NCBI GenBank assembly: GCA_963575745.1
Contig: CAUYUJ010017838.1
Coordinates: 62,001 to 126,000, forward strand
Source of the DNA: Prorocentrum cordatum
Lineage: Eukaryota; Sar; Dinophyceae; Prorocentrales; Prorocentraceae
Direction: 5' to 3'
Length of the DNA stretch: 64,000 nt
Shown: in pieces, positions 21,035 to 32,887 of the stretch
How positions within the stretch are numbered: the stretch's first letter is position 1
Layout: each line of letters starts with the position of its first letter
Made by a program: the position numbers and the translations under genes
Notes under the pieces: model-generated
Databases searched by the model: none
The model's input: only the letters and a program-made list of their open reading frames with translations
What the model was told of the DNA's origin: nothing

Positions 21035-21265
21035 GGAAGAGAGAGAGAGAGAGAAAGACAAGGTGATGTATGAAATCGCGGCTTTCATATCGACATACAT
21101 GCATGTGATAGGGAGATGATTATGAACTTGTGTATGTATGTGTATCCGGATGCATGCAACAACGTCCACACACTTAAATATGCAGACACATCTATGGATA
21201 CATCGCGTGGTGAGTGTGCATGCGTGCTCACACGCTGCAAATTTATATATGCATATAATTATCTG
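21035..21265. repeat. (GA)n and ATGCATGT-type microsatellites
   Basis: gagagagagagagaaag at about 21040, then alternating purine-pyrimidine tgtatgtatgtg/atgcatg motifs to 21265. The following 21265-21445 holds ctctctc-type repeats including cgcgctctctgtgattgt twice. Confidence 0.7.
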
Positions 21266-21447
21266 GTCGCCCCCCCTGTGATCATACATCTCCGTCTTCC
21301 GTGTTCGCTCTCTCCCTCTCTCCTTCTCTCTCGCTCTATCCCTCTCTCTCGTTTTGTTGTTCTCTCTTTGCGTTTGTCTCTCGCGCTCTCTGTGATTGTC
21401 TGCTGCTGTCTTCGACTGTTTGTCTTTCGCGCTCTCTGTGATTGTGT

Positions 21448-22236
21448 TTGAGCTTTTCCAGCTTTTCCTAAAGATTACCCTGGTGAAAAACCTTGTGTTT
21501 TCCAGCTTTTCCAGCTTTTCCAGCTTTTCCCAGAGACTACCCTGGTGAAAAACCTTATGTTTTCCAGCTTTTCCAGCTTTTCCCAGAGACTACCCTGGTG
21601 AAAAACCTTGTGTTTTCCAGCTTGTCCAGCTTTTCCAGCTTTTCCCAGAGACTACCCTGGTGAAAAACCTTGTGTTTTCTAGCTTTTCCAGCTTTTCCAG
21701 CTTTTCCCAGAGATTACCCTGGTGAAAAACATTGTGTTTTTCAGCTTTTCCAGCTTTTCCCAGAGACTACCCTGGTGAAAAACATTGTGTGTTTCCAGAT
21801 GTTCCAGCTTTTCCCAGAGACTACCCTGATAAAGAGGTGTTTCACCAGGGTAGTCTCTGGGGAAAACTGGAAAAGGTAGAAAACACAAGGTTTTTCACCA
21901 AGGTAGTCTCTGGGAAAAAACTGGAAAAGCTGGAAAACTCAAAGTTTTTCACCAGGGTAGTCTCTGGGAAAAGCTGGAAAAGCTGGAAAAGCTGGAAACC
22001 ACAAGGTTTTTCACCAGGGTAGTCTCTGGGAAAAATTGGAAAAGCTGGAAAAGCTGGAAAACACAATGTTTTTCACCATGGTAATCTCTGGGAAAAGCTA
22101 GAAAAGCTGGAAAAGCTGGAAAACACAATGTTTTTCATCAGGGTAGTCTCTGGGAAAAGCTGGAAAAGCTGGAAAAGCTGGAAAACACAAGGTTTTCGCT
22201 AAGGATACCTCTGGGGGTAGCTGGAAAAGTTGGAAA
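21448..22236. repeat. ~790-bp inverted repeat built from ~60-bp tandem units
   Basis: The left arm (21,448-21,828) repeats a unit containing AGACTACCCTGGTGAAAAAC followed by TTTTCCAGC runs, six to seven times. The right arm (21,846-22,236) carries the same units as reverse complement (GTTTTTCACCAGGGTAGTCT and GCTGGAAAA). The arms meet at a 17-base spacer. Transcripts of either strand could fold into a hairpin of nearly 400 bp. Open frames on both strands are by-products. It could be a foldback element. Confidence 0.9.
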
Positions 22237-22560
22237 CATGACAGATCCCCATGTGTTGCTTGCGACAAAGCTGGAACACGTAGAATGTCATATGGGAAGC
22301 ACATTTGCTAGCGAGGAGGCGGTGCAAGTTCTCAAGTCGGTGGTAGCATCACTGATGTTGAGCCGTTGCTGGTGTCCTTGCGTAACAGGCGTCCGACCAT
22401 GTGGCCTTGTGTTCGGGCACAGTGATGGTAACCCGTTTTTGGGGTTCCCTCCTGGGCCCGCGTCCGCCACAGAGGGGCATCCTTTTTTGAATGCCCCTCC
22501 AGAGTAGCGCCGTGGAAGTGCTTTGCAGTGTCGAAGACTTGGTTTGTGTATGAACATGTG
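22237..22560. other. unassigned unique-looking DNA
   Basis: Between the inverted array and microsatellites. No coding motif found. Confidence 0.3.
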
Positions 22561-22564
22561 GGGA

Positions 22565-22790
22565 GGAGACAGGTTGAAAGGAGAGGGTGGGGAGGGAGAG
22601 GGGGAGGATGAGGAGGAGGAGGAGGAGGAGATGAGGATGATGATGATGACGAGGAGGAGGAGGAAGAGGAGGAGGAGGAGGAGGAGGGGAGGAAAAGGGG
22701 GAGGATGAGGAGGAGGAGGACGACGACGACGACGACGATGAGGATGATGATGAGGAGGACGACGACGAGGAGGATGAGAAAGAAGGCGAA
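22565..22790. repeat. (GAG)n/(GAT)n/(ACG)n microsatellite
   Basis: gaggaggag, atgatgatg and gacgacgac runs in one continuous purine-rich block. Confidence 0.95.
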
Positions 22791-22814
22791 ATGTATGATC
22801 ACAGGGGGGGCGAG

Positions 22815-23260
22815 CAATTATATATATAATATGTATACATATCGGTAAATGTGTGCATGATCGTACGCATGTATGCATGAGGGCGTGCATGTATGTGTAT
22901 GTGTGTATGGTGTTTCGTGTATGCATGCACGCATGCACGCATGGATGTATGTATGTATGCATACGGATGTATGCACGTGGGTATGCATGCATGTACAGAT
23001 GTATGCATGTCTGCATGCATGTATCAATGCATGCATGAATGTGTGTACGCATGCATGTATGAATGCACGTGTATATGAATGGCTGTATGCATGCATGCAT
23101 GTATGCATGCGTGTATCCAAACATGTATGCTTAGATATAGGTGGTTGGGCAGGTACGTATGTATGTGTGTATGCATGCATTGTCTGCATGGGTGCATACA
23201 CGTACTTAGATGGATGTATGTACGTACAGACAAATAAACACACGTATATGTCTGTATCAA
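22815..23260. repeat. ATGCATGT alternating purine-pyrimidine repeat
   Basis: About 440 bases of tgtatgcatgcatg and tgtatgtgtatg variants. Alternating Pu-Py sequence can favour left-handed DNA. Both strands give spurious Cys/Met/His/Thr-rich frames. Confidence 0.9.
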
Positions 23261-23329
23261 CAATTGTACATATGATATCCGCCACCGTACCGCGAGACAC
23301 TAAGCGGAGTGCCCTCAGGTCCCACTTCA

Positions 23330-23900
23330 AAGTGAACGCCACCCAGAGTTCTGGGCGCTTCTGGGCGCTCTCCAGGGTTCCCGTGCCCCCGCGTGACTTC
23401 TCCCGAGGCAAATGGGCCCCAGTCGGGCCAAGAAGGCCCCAAGAGGGTCCAATAGGCCTCCGAGACGGCCAACGAGGGCGCCAAGAAACATAAGATGGTC
23501 TAACGACCGCAAAAGAGGCCACCAAGACGTCGCATGAGCGATCCAAGGGAATCCCCCAGAAGGCACCATTGAGCGAAATTCGTTGATGTTACTAGAAAGT
23601 TTTGGAGCGAATTGAGCGTTCTCGCCTTTTCGGGCATCTCAAGCTCCAAGACAACCTGACAAGCCCCCAGGATCGCTCCAAGATGCCTCATGAGGCCCCC
23701 AAGAGAACCGCAAGACGGCCCAAGAGGGCCCGAAGAAGTCCCAGGAAAGAGCACGGTGTATTTTCCACAGGCCCAAGAGCGAGGCTCTAATAAACCTCCA
23801 GGAGGCCCTCAAGAGGCTCCCTAAGAGGGCCCCAAGATGCTCCCCAAGCGGCTCCAGAGAGCCCTCCTTGGTTGGGCCCCCGAGAGGCATCTCAAGAGAC
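23330..23900. repeat. CCAAGAGGCCCC-type degenerate minisatellite
   Basis: Repeated gccccaagagggtcc, ccaagacggcc and ccaagatgc modules with a 10-12-base beat, interrupted by gttctcgccttttcgggc at 23611-23628. The same family occurs at 36.24-36.46 kb (opposite strand) and 60.87-61.42 kb. Confidence 0.8.
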
Positions 23901-24109
23901 TCCCATGTGCATCCGATAAACCTCTCGCCCACAACCCAGGCACGGTGGCGGGATGCGCCGAAGGCCACCACATGGTACTAGATATACAGAGAAGAGGAGG
24001 AGACAGAGTGTTGCGTTGTTGGAGGGCCAATGGAAAAGGAGGGAAACAGAAAGACATCGATAAGGATGTGGGTAGGACAAGGAGTCAGCGAGGGAGGGCG
24101 AGAAGGAGG

Positions 24110-24265
24110 GGAAAGACAAAGAGAGAGAGAGAGACAGAGCGAGAGAGAGAGAGAGAGAAACAAATAGAGAAAGAGACAGCGAGAGAGTGAGAGAGAGAGA
24201 GAGAACTAGACAGAAAAGGAGAGAGACAGAGACAGAGACAATAGGGAGAGATATAGCCAGAGAGA
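24110..24265. repeat. (GA)n microsatellite
   Basis: gagagagagacagagcgagag continuing to agagagatatagcc. The adjoining 24.27-24.79 kb is unassigned and contains a C homopolymer at 24,580-24,597. Confidence 0.95.
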
Positions 24266-24788
24266 AATGGACGGGGCGCGTAGGCATGCCGCTCGCCCGC
24301 GGGCGCGATGCCCCTGGAATCCACAAAAGTCTCCAGAGGTATCGCGAGATTTCGGGACCCTCTGGAAACGGGCGCCTTCACGGGGCCTCGTGGGCACCAC
24401 TGTGCGGACCCCAACCGAGCCAAGGTCTTCCGCGGCGACGGCACAACCGATAAGCGACCGCATCGACAACGAAACCGGGACAACCCAGACGGGCGCAGCG
24501 ACGCAACAACGACGCAACAACCGACCGAACCCAACCGACGAAAGAGCGCTGCCTACCGCTGCTGGCTGGGGGGGTTCTGCCCCCCCCCCCCCCCCCCTCA
24601 AAACCAGGTACCAAATGTGACGATCCCGACCGCCCCTCCAGAAAAAATGAGCGGACGGGTCCGGAACCACACCCCGCCCAGGGAAAAATAATGGGAGGAG
24701 TCCAGAATCCCCACCAAAACCCCTGCACAGGGTCTGGACCCACCCCTCTGGGAAATGTATATTGGGAGGTCCGCAAGCCCCCTTCTCC

Positions 24789-25255
24789 GGCGACGACGAC
24801 GACGACGACAACGACAACGACAACAACGACGACAACGATGACGACAACGCCGACAACGACGACACCGACGACGAGGACGATGACAAAGACGAAAACGACG
24901 ACGGAAACGACGACGAAAACGACGACGACGACGCCGACGCCGACGCCGACGACGCTGCCGACGACGACGACGACGGCGACGGCGACGACGACAACGACAA
25001 AGACGCCGACGCCGACGACGACGACGCTGACGACGACGCCGACGACGACGACGCACGACGCACAGCGCACAGCGCACGACCCACAACGACGACGACGACG
25101 ACGACGCTGGCGCTGCCTCCGACGCGGCCTCCGACGCTGACGACGACGACGACGACAACGCTAACGACGACAATGACGACGACGATGACGACGACGACGA
25201 CAACGACAACGACGAAGACAACGACGACGACCACGACGACGACGACGCCGACCAC
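24789..25255. repeat. (ACG)n/(ACA)n triplet array
   Basis: About 465 bases of gacgacgac, gacaacgac and gacgccgac triplets, in phase almost throughout. The Asp/Asn/Thr-rich open frames are composition artefacts. Confidence 0.95.
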
Positions 25256-25263
25256 TCTCATGC

Positions 25264-25382
25264 GCAAGAGGGGGAAGAGGAAGGGGGGGAGGGGGAGGAG
25301 GAGGGGGAGGAGGAGGAGGAGGAGGAGGAGGAGGAGGAAGGGAGGAGGAGGAGGAGAAAGAGGAGGAGGAGGAGGAAGAAAA
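25264..25382. repeat. (GGA)n microsatellite
   Basis: ggaggaggag runs directly abutting the ACG array. Confidence 0.95.
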
Positions 25383-25424
25383 AGTGGGTGGGGCGGGAGC
25401 CGCTTGGATTACTTGAGCGACCAC

Positions 25425-25580
25425 CGCCGGCGCCGTCGCGACAAACAAACAGAATTGCGACCACCCCCCGCGCCGTTGCGACAAACATTTAAGGTTTTCA
25501 AGCCCCGCAGGCGCCGTCACGACAAAAAGTTAGGCCACTAAACATTGGAACGTCCGCCGGCGGCACTGCGACATAAAGTT
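25425..25580. repeat. four ~42-bp units with GCGCCGTCGCGACAAA
   Basis: Variants of CGCCGTCGCGACAAAC occur near 25,431, 25,473, 25,511 and (weaker) 25,559, each separated by a short AT-richer segment. Confidence 0.6.
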
Positions 25581-27193
25581 GGCATTGCCCGAGCCTCAGA
25601 AGCAGACAACTCGCGCGATCACTTTGAACTTGTCGATTTTGGTCTGCACCTCACGGGCCAGAGACCCGCCGGCCTCCTGCCCTTGCTTCTCCCCGCCGCC
25701 AATGGCGACCAGGCGCGCGACGACGGCGCGGAGGACGGGCTTGATCTCTGGCGCGACGACCATGTGCAACTGCGCCGAATGCTCATCGAACGATTTGCAG
25801 AACTTGCACCGAAAAACTGTGCCAATCAACTCGTTCGGGTTGCTGATGGCAGTCTGATTGGCGAGAACTGTGTCCAAGGCCTTTGTGGGCGCTCGCAACT
25901 CTCGTCGGTCGCAATGGCGCTCGCGACGCGGCGCCGCAACAAGGTCTGCTTCGGGCCAGCGTTGGGCGCGTCGCCTGATTTGTTGAGCTCTTTGAGGTTC
26001 TCCTCGCAGTTGTTCATCCCGGACTGCGCTGCTGAAATCGGGGCAAGTTCCTTCTTGCAAATGAAGACCGTGATAACTGCCGCGCGTAGTTCGCGGGCGC
26101 CCAGGTCAAGTTGGAGAGCCAATTGCGCGATCAGCACGGGGTCCTGGCACCGCGGCTTCACGATGCACTTTTCCCCCGAGCTTCTCAGACACTCCGCTGA
26201 TTCTTCGCCTTCGGGCCACCCTGCAAACGCATATTATCCGTGAGAGAGGAAGTCGGGGAGATGCGTCTGGGCGCGCGCGCGGCGTGCTTCCAAACAGGCG
26301 CTCTCGCGGCTGCAGACTCTGCGACGAAAATGAACAGGATCAGGGCCAGCGACGACGCGATGACACGCGCTGCCTCCCCACCCTCATACCGCCCGCGGTT
26401 GACTCGCGCAAGCGCGCGGTCGCGAGCCGAACGTTTGCTCGAGTGCGTGTTTTAACGCCGCGCGCATTGGTTCGCGATGGCCCCGACTGCGCCTGGATGC
26501 CTCTGCCGGCGCCCCGGTCTCTCACTGCGCGCCGCGGCGAAATTCGCCGCAGATCGCCCCATCGGGCATTGCAACATCGCATCTGAACAAAGGCTGCAGG
26601 ATCGATGACAAGATCAAGGGCAGGAGGAGGAAGAGAAGAAGGGGGGGATGTCATCGGGATTACGAGGCCCATCCGGAACAGGCGGTTGAACGAGAGATTC
26701 CATAAAGTCACTGCTATGATCCTCGGCATGGGCGCGACGAAAATATCGCTCGAGCGCGGTGGAGACAAAAACTACTGCTCGCCCACCGACAGGCGTAACT
26801 GAGCCGTCCATGAAGTCTGGGATAAGGCCTGTAAATCTGCGCAGAATAAATCCGCCCACTCGCGGAGGGCATCGCAGCGCTCGCCAGCGGGGGGCGCGAT
26901 GGGGCGCGGAGGTCCACGGAGAGCTCCCGAGCGTGGTCGCCAAAAACTCATCGTGGGCCTCCGCGGCCCTAGAGACCCGCCGCCGCAGCTAGAGCCGTCG
27001 AACTTGCAGCGCAATGCGGGGTGGGGCAGATGGGAGATATCGCCGATCCGCTCGAGCAGATAATGCAACATACATGGCAGCGCCGTCCCCCCGCTCAACC
27101 CGCTCGCGCGCTGCGACGAGCATGAGCTTGCGTACTTTCGTTTGCAAGAGCACGCCCAAACGTCCATACTCTGTCACGTTGAGAACAAAACAT

Positions 27194-27960
27194 TCAAGAC
27201 CCGACAGCAGAGGGACACGCGCCACATGCAGAAATACCAGACTGACGGTTCCCCCCCCGCGGCAGCGGCGCCAAAATTCCCCCATGGTCGACCGCCCCAA
27301 ATCCCCGGCACGTTCCGAGTAAGCTCAGGGCCGGCGCTGCCAGCGCGATGCAGACAGATAAGGGCCGAGGTATCTCGCGCGAGGGGAAAAACCCTGCAAT
27401 GGGGTCTTGCTGGTATACTTGTCGCGCGAGCCCATCGGCGTACTTCCCGCTGCCGTGCATGATGTGCTCCTGCTTGCCGTGTTTCCGCTGAAAGTGCATC
27501 TGCGCCGACGCATTGTCCAAGCGTGTCTTTGAGCTGGCAAGCTGCAACGCGCCATCGACATCAAGAGGCAAATGCGCCTTCGAGTTATCGTCAGCACGCG
27601 TGGTCGCCAAGGCATCAGCTTCACCGTCTTCGTTGGGGCGTCAACCCAAAAAAAAAGCTGCGCATCGCGAGCGCGCGCGCGCGCGCCATCCGCCCGCCAT
27701 CGGGTGGCCCACCTGCGGGAAGAGAGGGCCGGCAAGCACGTCGCATTGCAGCACCCCGCTGCCAAATCGCATCGGCGACTGCCCATCTGCTGCTCGCGCG
27801 GACGCGGCTGAATGGCGGCGCCGCCGGCGGAGGAGAAGACGGCCCTCTGCCATCGCAACGCAATCGATCGCGGAATGCAGGACAGAGACAGGCGGGCTGA
27901 GGAAAGCGCTGGCGACGTCGTGGAAACTGATCGCATGCGACTTCTTCGCCTGACGGAGTC
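27194..27960 (-). pseudogene. decayed LINE reverse transcriptase core
   Basis: Read across frames: a His-Asp-Val-Ala-Ser-Ala-Phe segment, Gly-Val-Leu-Gln-Cys-Asp-Val-Leu-Ala-Gly-Pro-Leu-Phe (compare Gly-x-x-Gln-Gly-Asp-Pro-Leu-Ala-Gly) and Arg-Ala-Asp-Asp-Asn-Ser-Lys followed by Leu-Asp-Asn-Ala-Ser-Ala. The two catalytic-motif changes and frame breaks show it is inactive. Confidence 0.45.
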
Positions 27961-28427
27961 TACTGGTGAGCGCATGGCGTTGGCAAATTGCTGCCTAGCG
28001 GCTCCGTGAAATAATGCGCATATGGGCGATCGGCGGAATGTTTGGCTCGTCTCCACGGGTGTCCATATTGCGGCTTGCCCAGGGTGTCCAAGGCATGAGC
28101 CAATCGGAGGCCCTCGGCTCCCATCTTGCGTCTGCTTTGGGTAGGTTGGCATGCTTCGCTGTGATGCCGAGAGACGGGCGCGCGTTGGTACAACCGTATA
28201 CTGCGTAGCAAAAAGCCAAAACACGCGCTTAAAATTCGGATCGTCAAAATCAAAGTCGTTCTCGTCCGGGTCCCGGGCAATATTCGGGCGCGGCAACATG
28301 CGACGAAAATTCGGCGGGCACGGTGCCTGGAAGAAGAGCAGTGCGCAGCTTGGCGCGCAGGACCTGCATCGAGATGCCTCGGAGATCCTGACGAGCGGCC
28401 CCCAGCGCTCGGCGACGATGCTCGGGG

Positions 28428-29156
28428 TCAAATCTGCGACGGGCGGGTGTACGCGGGCGTTCGTAGTACCTGGCGCACTGCCCCCTTCAACGCCCGAGAT
28501 GTGCTGCGCCTGAAACAAGTCCTCCGACTTGGAGGGCTCCGGGGCTGGCCGGTGATGCAAACGCCTATTGGGTCCAAATCTAAATCCCGAAATTCGGCGA
28601 GCAATCTCTGGCTAATGGAAAAATCTCTATCTCGACGAGGCTGGTGTGCATGACGAGCGAGTTCACCATCATAACGACAACGGTTTATTTTAAACCAAAT
28701 TTGCACGTGCTGGCGTCGAATTTTAAAGCGCACTCGGAGAAACCAGGCCTTGAGCATATACTGGTGGAGCAACGACGAGCTGTGCCAATCAGGCGCCATG
28801 CGGACGATATCGGGATCTGGAATAAACTCCTGGATGATTTGTTCCGCCTGCAACACGTGCTCGATTGCCTCGGATGTCTGCAAGGATCGCTCCCAAACCC
28901 GATTCGCGGTGACGAGCGTCGCAGGGGTGCGCTTGAAGCAATCGGCGACCATGGGGGGACGATCCTCAGGGGTGGGGGGTTCTTCAACATCAAAATCAAT
29001 ATCCAAAAAACTGTTTTTAAGTTCGCCCGTAGTTTGCTCATCAACCTGGCACGCTCGATGTGCTGCACGGGCCACCTGGGCCTGGTGTCGACCCCACTTG
29101 AAACTTTGCGATTGAGGGGCCATGGGGACGGAGGGAATGGTGGATACAACAAACAC
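28428..29156 (-). pseudogene. connecting region of the decayed LINE
   Basis: A 242-residue frame with non-repetitive, protein-like sequence: an acidic stretch Asp-Ile-Asp-Phe-Asp-Val-Glu-Glu-Pro, then Ala-Pro-Asp-Trp-His-Ser-Ser-Ser-Leu-Leu-His-Gln-Tyr and Phe-Lys-Ile-Asn-Arg-Cys-Arg. It lies between the endonuclease and RT remnants in the same orientation. No specific motif identified. Confidence 0.4.
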
Positions 29157-29532
29157 TGGGTATATGATACCGCTCCCCTGGAGCCGCCATGTATTGAAGC
29201 GCGCGGCCTTTCCGCTCCAGTACTCGGCACCACTGAACTGCTCCGAACTGACTGTGGGACATAACAGTATCCTATATGTGTGACGCTATAAAAGCACCGT
29301 GACATGCGAGGCCACCTCCAATACTTGCGTTGACAGCGCAACAGCCTCGTCGTTCACATAGCCAGCGCAACTCCGATCCATTAAAGTGTTCGCGTTGTGC
29401 GGTACGTGCCCCAATTTCCAGGCCTGGAGCACGCAGCCAAACTCGGGGAGCTGTTTCTCGTAGTCCTGTCCAGCCGTTGACCCCCCCGAACAAAGTACAA
29501 AACGTGCGATGTGGTAACGGCGATATGTATTG

Positions 29533-29946
29533 CTAAAACCATAGACATAGACGACGGGCCTGCCTGGGTCCAGCATCTCCTTCGGTTTCCACATACATAT
29601 AGAAACATATGAGCGTGATATCAACGTCCCCCCAGATGAGCACGGATGATGAACAGGTGACCGCGGAACTCGGATGGTGCGTGAACACGCCGTAGCTGAT
29701 ACGCTGTGTGAATGCATCGACTAATTCCGATGACAACTCCGCAATGTTTGCTTGGTTTTGTGCCATCGCGACCTGCATGTAGAATCTATGCTCAGCTTGC
29801 GGCAAGCACTGCACCCCCGCGGGGTCAGGCTTTGCCGTCCCCGCCAGCCCGACGAACTGGTAGCTGTCAAAGGTGCGCGATAGCTGCTCGGGTCGGCCTG
29901 CAGGGTACCACACCATAAGATCGTAAGAAACCACCCGCCATGGCAT
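29533..29946 (-). pseudogene. LINE endonuclease fragment
   Basis: A 137-residue frame with protein-like composition: Phe-Asp-Ser-Tyr-Gln-Phe-Val-Gly-Leu-Ala-Gly-Thr, Gln-Ala-Glu-His-Arg-Phe-Tyr-Met-Gln-Val and Val-Leu-Ile-Trp-Gly-Asp-Val-Asp-Ile. The last resembles the Gly-Asp-x-Asn active-site motif of LINE endonucleases with Asn changed to Asp. Homology appears to continue in the frame of 29,286-29,717 (Glu-Val-Ala-Ser-His-Val). Confidence 0.4.
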
Positions 29947-29999
29947 CGGAGGAACAAAAACAATGAAGAGCTGTTCAGGGCAGACGTCTAAGCTGTAGC

Positions 30000-30640
30000 C
30001 ATGGTTGGAGAATCACCTGCGGCAACACCGCCAGAGAAAAGGCTGGGGCTGCCCCATAGCGGTTAGCTGACGTGGCAGCTCCGGAGGGCTTCCCAAGGTC
30101 TCGCCATCGGCTCTGGACATGCTTCTTGTGGTGTTGACGTCTGCGCTGGTGCGGGGGAGGATCCCAGGAGTTCGTAACGGGCGATGGTCCCGAGCCCCCT
30201 CAAAGCCGCCTGGACCAGGAAACCTGGCATGCGGCAGCGCGCGCGTCGGACCCCCTCCAGACGGCAGACTTTCGCGCGCGCGCTGTCGACGGTCAAACCG
30301 CGTTGTTGCTACTAGAATCCGAGATCTCGACGTGTCGGGGAAAATTCTGTCCGTCCTGTTGTTCCACGCTCCCGGGACCTGCAACAACGGCGTTGTTGTT
30401 GGTAGAAGCCGAGGACCCGATGGTTCGGAACGGGGCAAACGTCGGGCACGCACCCCACGGAACCACAGGGCGACCTCGCCGAGGCTCCGCGGGGGCTCCA
30501 GGACGCTGACCTCGACCGCCCGCAACAATGGTCGCCCCCCTCGGTGGCGCAAGATCAGAAAAGTTCAGAATGATCGAATCCACGTGTCCCCTCAAGGAGG
30601 CACAAGAAAATATCAGCCAGCGTTGGCTCCAAATAGATAG
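30000..30640. other. unassigned DNA with a diverged ~85-bp duplication
   Basis: cgcgttgttgctactagaatccgag (30,299) and cggcgttgttgttggtagaagccgag (30,388) are diverged repeats. No gene recognised. Confidence 0.3.
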
Positions 30641-30870
30641 GAGGACAGGAGGAGGACGAGAGGAAGATGGGAGGAGGCCGAAAGGAAGACGGGAGCAGGA
30701 CGGGAGGAGGACGGGAGGAGCAGCATCAAACAAGCGCAAGCAAGCAAGCGGAAGCAAGCAAGCGCAAGGAAGCAATAAGAAGCAATCAAAAACCAGCGAT
30801 CAAGTGCAAGCAGGCAAGGGCAAGCACGAGCATGCAAACGAGAGCAAGCACAGGCAAGCCTGTTTGGAGA
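30640..30870. repeat. GGGAGGAGGAC and AAGCAAGCGC minisatellites
   Basis: Two adjacent short-period repeats: gaggacgggaggagga (to about 30,722), then caagcaagcgcaagcaagc (30,730-30,870). Confidence 0.75.
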
Positions 30871-32215
30871 ATCTCGCGCGTTGGCCCAGACAATACGGAC
30901 GACACTACCCTTTTGTTCTGCATGGTGCGTACTACACCGCTTTTGCCTTTTTACGCAATGTTGTTGGGTGGCGATCGACTTGGTCCGTGCCAGACTGAAA
31001 CACGTGACGTGCACGTGCAACTATTCCCTTTTTGGTTCTTGGCATTTGCGCGCCAACCCGGCCCTTGGGTGAGACCCAGCTCTTCCGTCCTCCCGACTGG
31101 TCCCGAGGGAAGCCAGAGCACGCTGTCACGGGGCGACACTCCCCCGAGCCCGCAACGGCGGCGGCCACCAAAAGGCTTGACATTCGGGGGTGGCGACGGC
31201 CGCCATTGCCGAAATTACAAGCAGCCCTTCTCTCTTCTGCAGGGGGTGGGGCGCGCAAGGGGTGGATAGCCCAGGGGGGGGGGGGGCGGGCACTGCACGC
31301 ATTCGCAGGGGAGCCCCGTTGACGACATGGGCGCTCGGAGCCCCTGGATAGACGCACCCCTTCCCCCCCGCCCCTGGGATGTCCGGCCCTGTTGCAACCG
31401 CCGATCTACCTGGGCCTCGAAATGATCGCCGCGCGCCGGCGCGCGCGAGCACAGGGCGAGGATAGGGCGCGCGCGCGCCGGCAGCAGCAGCGGCGGCGGG
31501 AGGCAGCAGCCGCAGCAGCAGGGAGCAGAAGCACAGGTGCAAGGAGAGAGGCATAAACCTGCCTCGCGTCACCCGCCGGCCTCCTGCTATAATCATCAAT
31601 CCTCCTCCCTCGTCGCTTGCCTCTCTTCTGCCACCTTCCCTCTATTCTACATTCATCCCTGCTCCCAGCTGCCAACCCCCCGTCGTTCCTCTCGCTGCTC
31701 TCCTGGTTTGTCCCTCTCGCAAGCCGCTCCTCGTGCGAACTCCGAAGCGGCAGATTCTGGATAAGCGGCGTTCAACCTTGAACGCGCGCGCCCGGGTCGC
31801 CGCCGCGTCGACACGACAAGAACCTGCCGTAGCCTTGCCTCTAATGCCAATGCAGTCAGGCAGCGTCCTAATACCCCCAGGAAGAGGGCGAGGAGGGAGA
31901 GGAGGGAGAGGAGGGAGAGAGAGAGAGAGAGACAGCAGCGAGGGCGAGGAGGAGAGAGGAGGGAGGAGAGGGCAGGGGGAGGAGGCGAGAGCAGGAGGGA
32001 GGGGAGGGGGCGGAGGAGCAGCGATCCCGAGACGACCCTCCGCGACCGCACTGGAGCCGTGGCGAGCGCCCGCGCCGGGGGTCCGCCGCCGCGTCGGCGC
32101 GGGCGCGAGCTCTGCGCCCTGCGTCGCCCTGCGCGCGCGCGGGCCTGCGGCCGAGTGCTTCGCTGCGCCCCCCCCCCGCAGATCACCGGACGAAATCAGC
32201 AACGCAGGCTCTCGC
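30871..32215. other. unassigned GC-rich DNA
   Basis: Contains a G homopolymer at 31,276-31,287, cagcagcggcgg runs near 31,480-31,530 and gagagagaga at 31,915-31,935. No protein or RNA gene recognised. Confidence 0.3.
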
Positions 32216-32336
32216 CATCATTCGGACGTCTACTCCGTGAGCATTTTTCGGTATCGTACGTGTATTGTTTCGCGAGGTGCGCAAGATTGCTCCTCGATGG
32301 TCCTCGCCGAGAAAGCAATCACACGTCCGAGCGATG
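32216..32336. mobile_element. small inverted-repeat element, copy C (121 bp)
   Basis: Begins CATCATTCGGACGT and ends ACGTCCGAGCGATG. The interior carries ctcctcgatggtcctcgcc as in copy B. Length matches copy A exactly. Confidence 0.75.
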
Positions 32337-32887
32337 CCAAGGGCTGCTGCCCTGCACGCTCTCGCTGCGCACTCTCGCCTGCAGCTCCGTCCGCCTGCGT
32401 CCACCCGGTGGCAAAGACCACGGGCACCCAACTCGTGGCTTGGCGAGTGCCGCAAGCTCCACCCCAAGAGGCATCCGCCCGCGGGCCTGCGCCCACAGAG
32501 CGCGCGCCCGACGTGGCGTCGCGGTACGCGTCCCAGTCGCCGTGCTTGGTGCCGGTGGCGGAGGCGCCTCGCACGACGTTGGCGCCGAAGGCCGCCAGTC
32601 GCCGACGTCGTGGCCGCCGACGGAGGGCGGCGTGCCAGATCGCCGACGATGTGAGTTTGCCCCCCCCCCCCCCCGGAGGGCCCCCGTTCCGGGCCGCTCT
32701 CTCCTGCAAGCCTCGGTTCACCCCACATCGTTGCTGCCCCCCCGCCGCCGGCCGCTCGCCCTCAGCGGGCCGTTTTCGGGCCCGGGGGCCGTCAAGCACA
32801 GTTCTGGGGCCAAAGACTACCTCTTGGGGGGGAGTCAACAGACAAAGCAGAAGCATACGGATACCGATGAAAAAACCTGATCAAAGT

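Larger units (their letters stand above)
25590..29970 (-). mobile_element. highly decayed LINE (EN-RT, different family from the other two)
   Basis: Pieces in all three minus frames reconstruct the order of an EN-RT LINE: endonuclease-like Val-Leu-Ile-Trp-Gly-Asp-Val-Asp-Ile near 29,625; RT motif A-like Ser-Phe-His-Asp-Val-Ala-Ser-Ala-Phe near 27,915; motif B-like Gly-Val-Leu-Gln-Cys-Asp-Val-Leu-Ala-Gly-Pro-Leu-Phe near 27,750; motif C-like Ala-Asp-Asp-Asn near 27,590; and a Cys-Lys-Phe-Cys-x-x-Phe zinc-finger-like segment near 25,790. More than five frameshifts or stops intervene. This is motif-order evidence only. Confidence 0.5.

Noticed and set aside
21448-22236. CRISPR-like array
   Set aside because: The units are tandem without unique spacers, the arms are inverted, and the context is eukaryotic.
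17811-25382. Long poly-Ser, poly-Pro, poly-Asp and poly-Thr open frames as genes
   Set aside because: They coincide exactly with TCC, GGA and ACG microsatellites, and several frames on both strands are open at once.
25545-26243. 232-residue plus-strand frame as a gene
   Set aside because: The minus strand here reads as the zinc-finger end of the decayed LINE (Cys-Lys-Phe-Cys and downstream helix), so the plus frame is probably a shadow.
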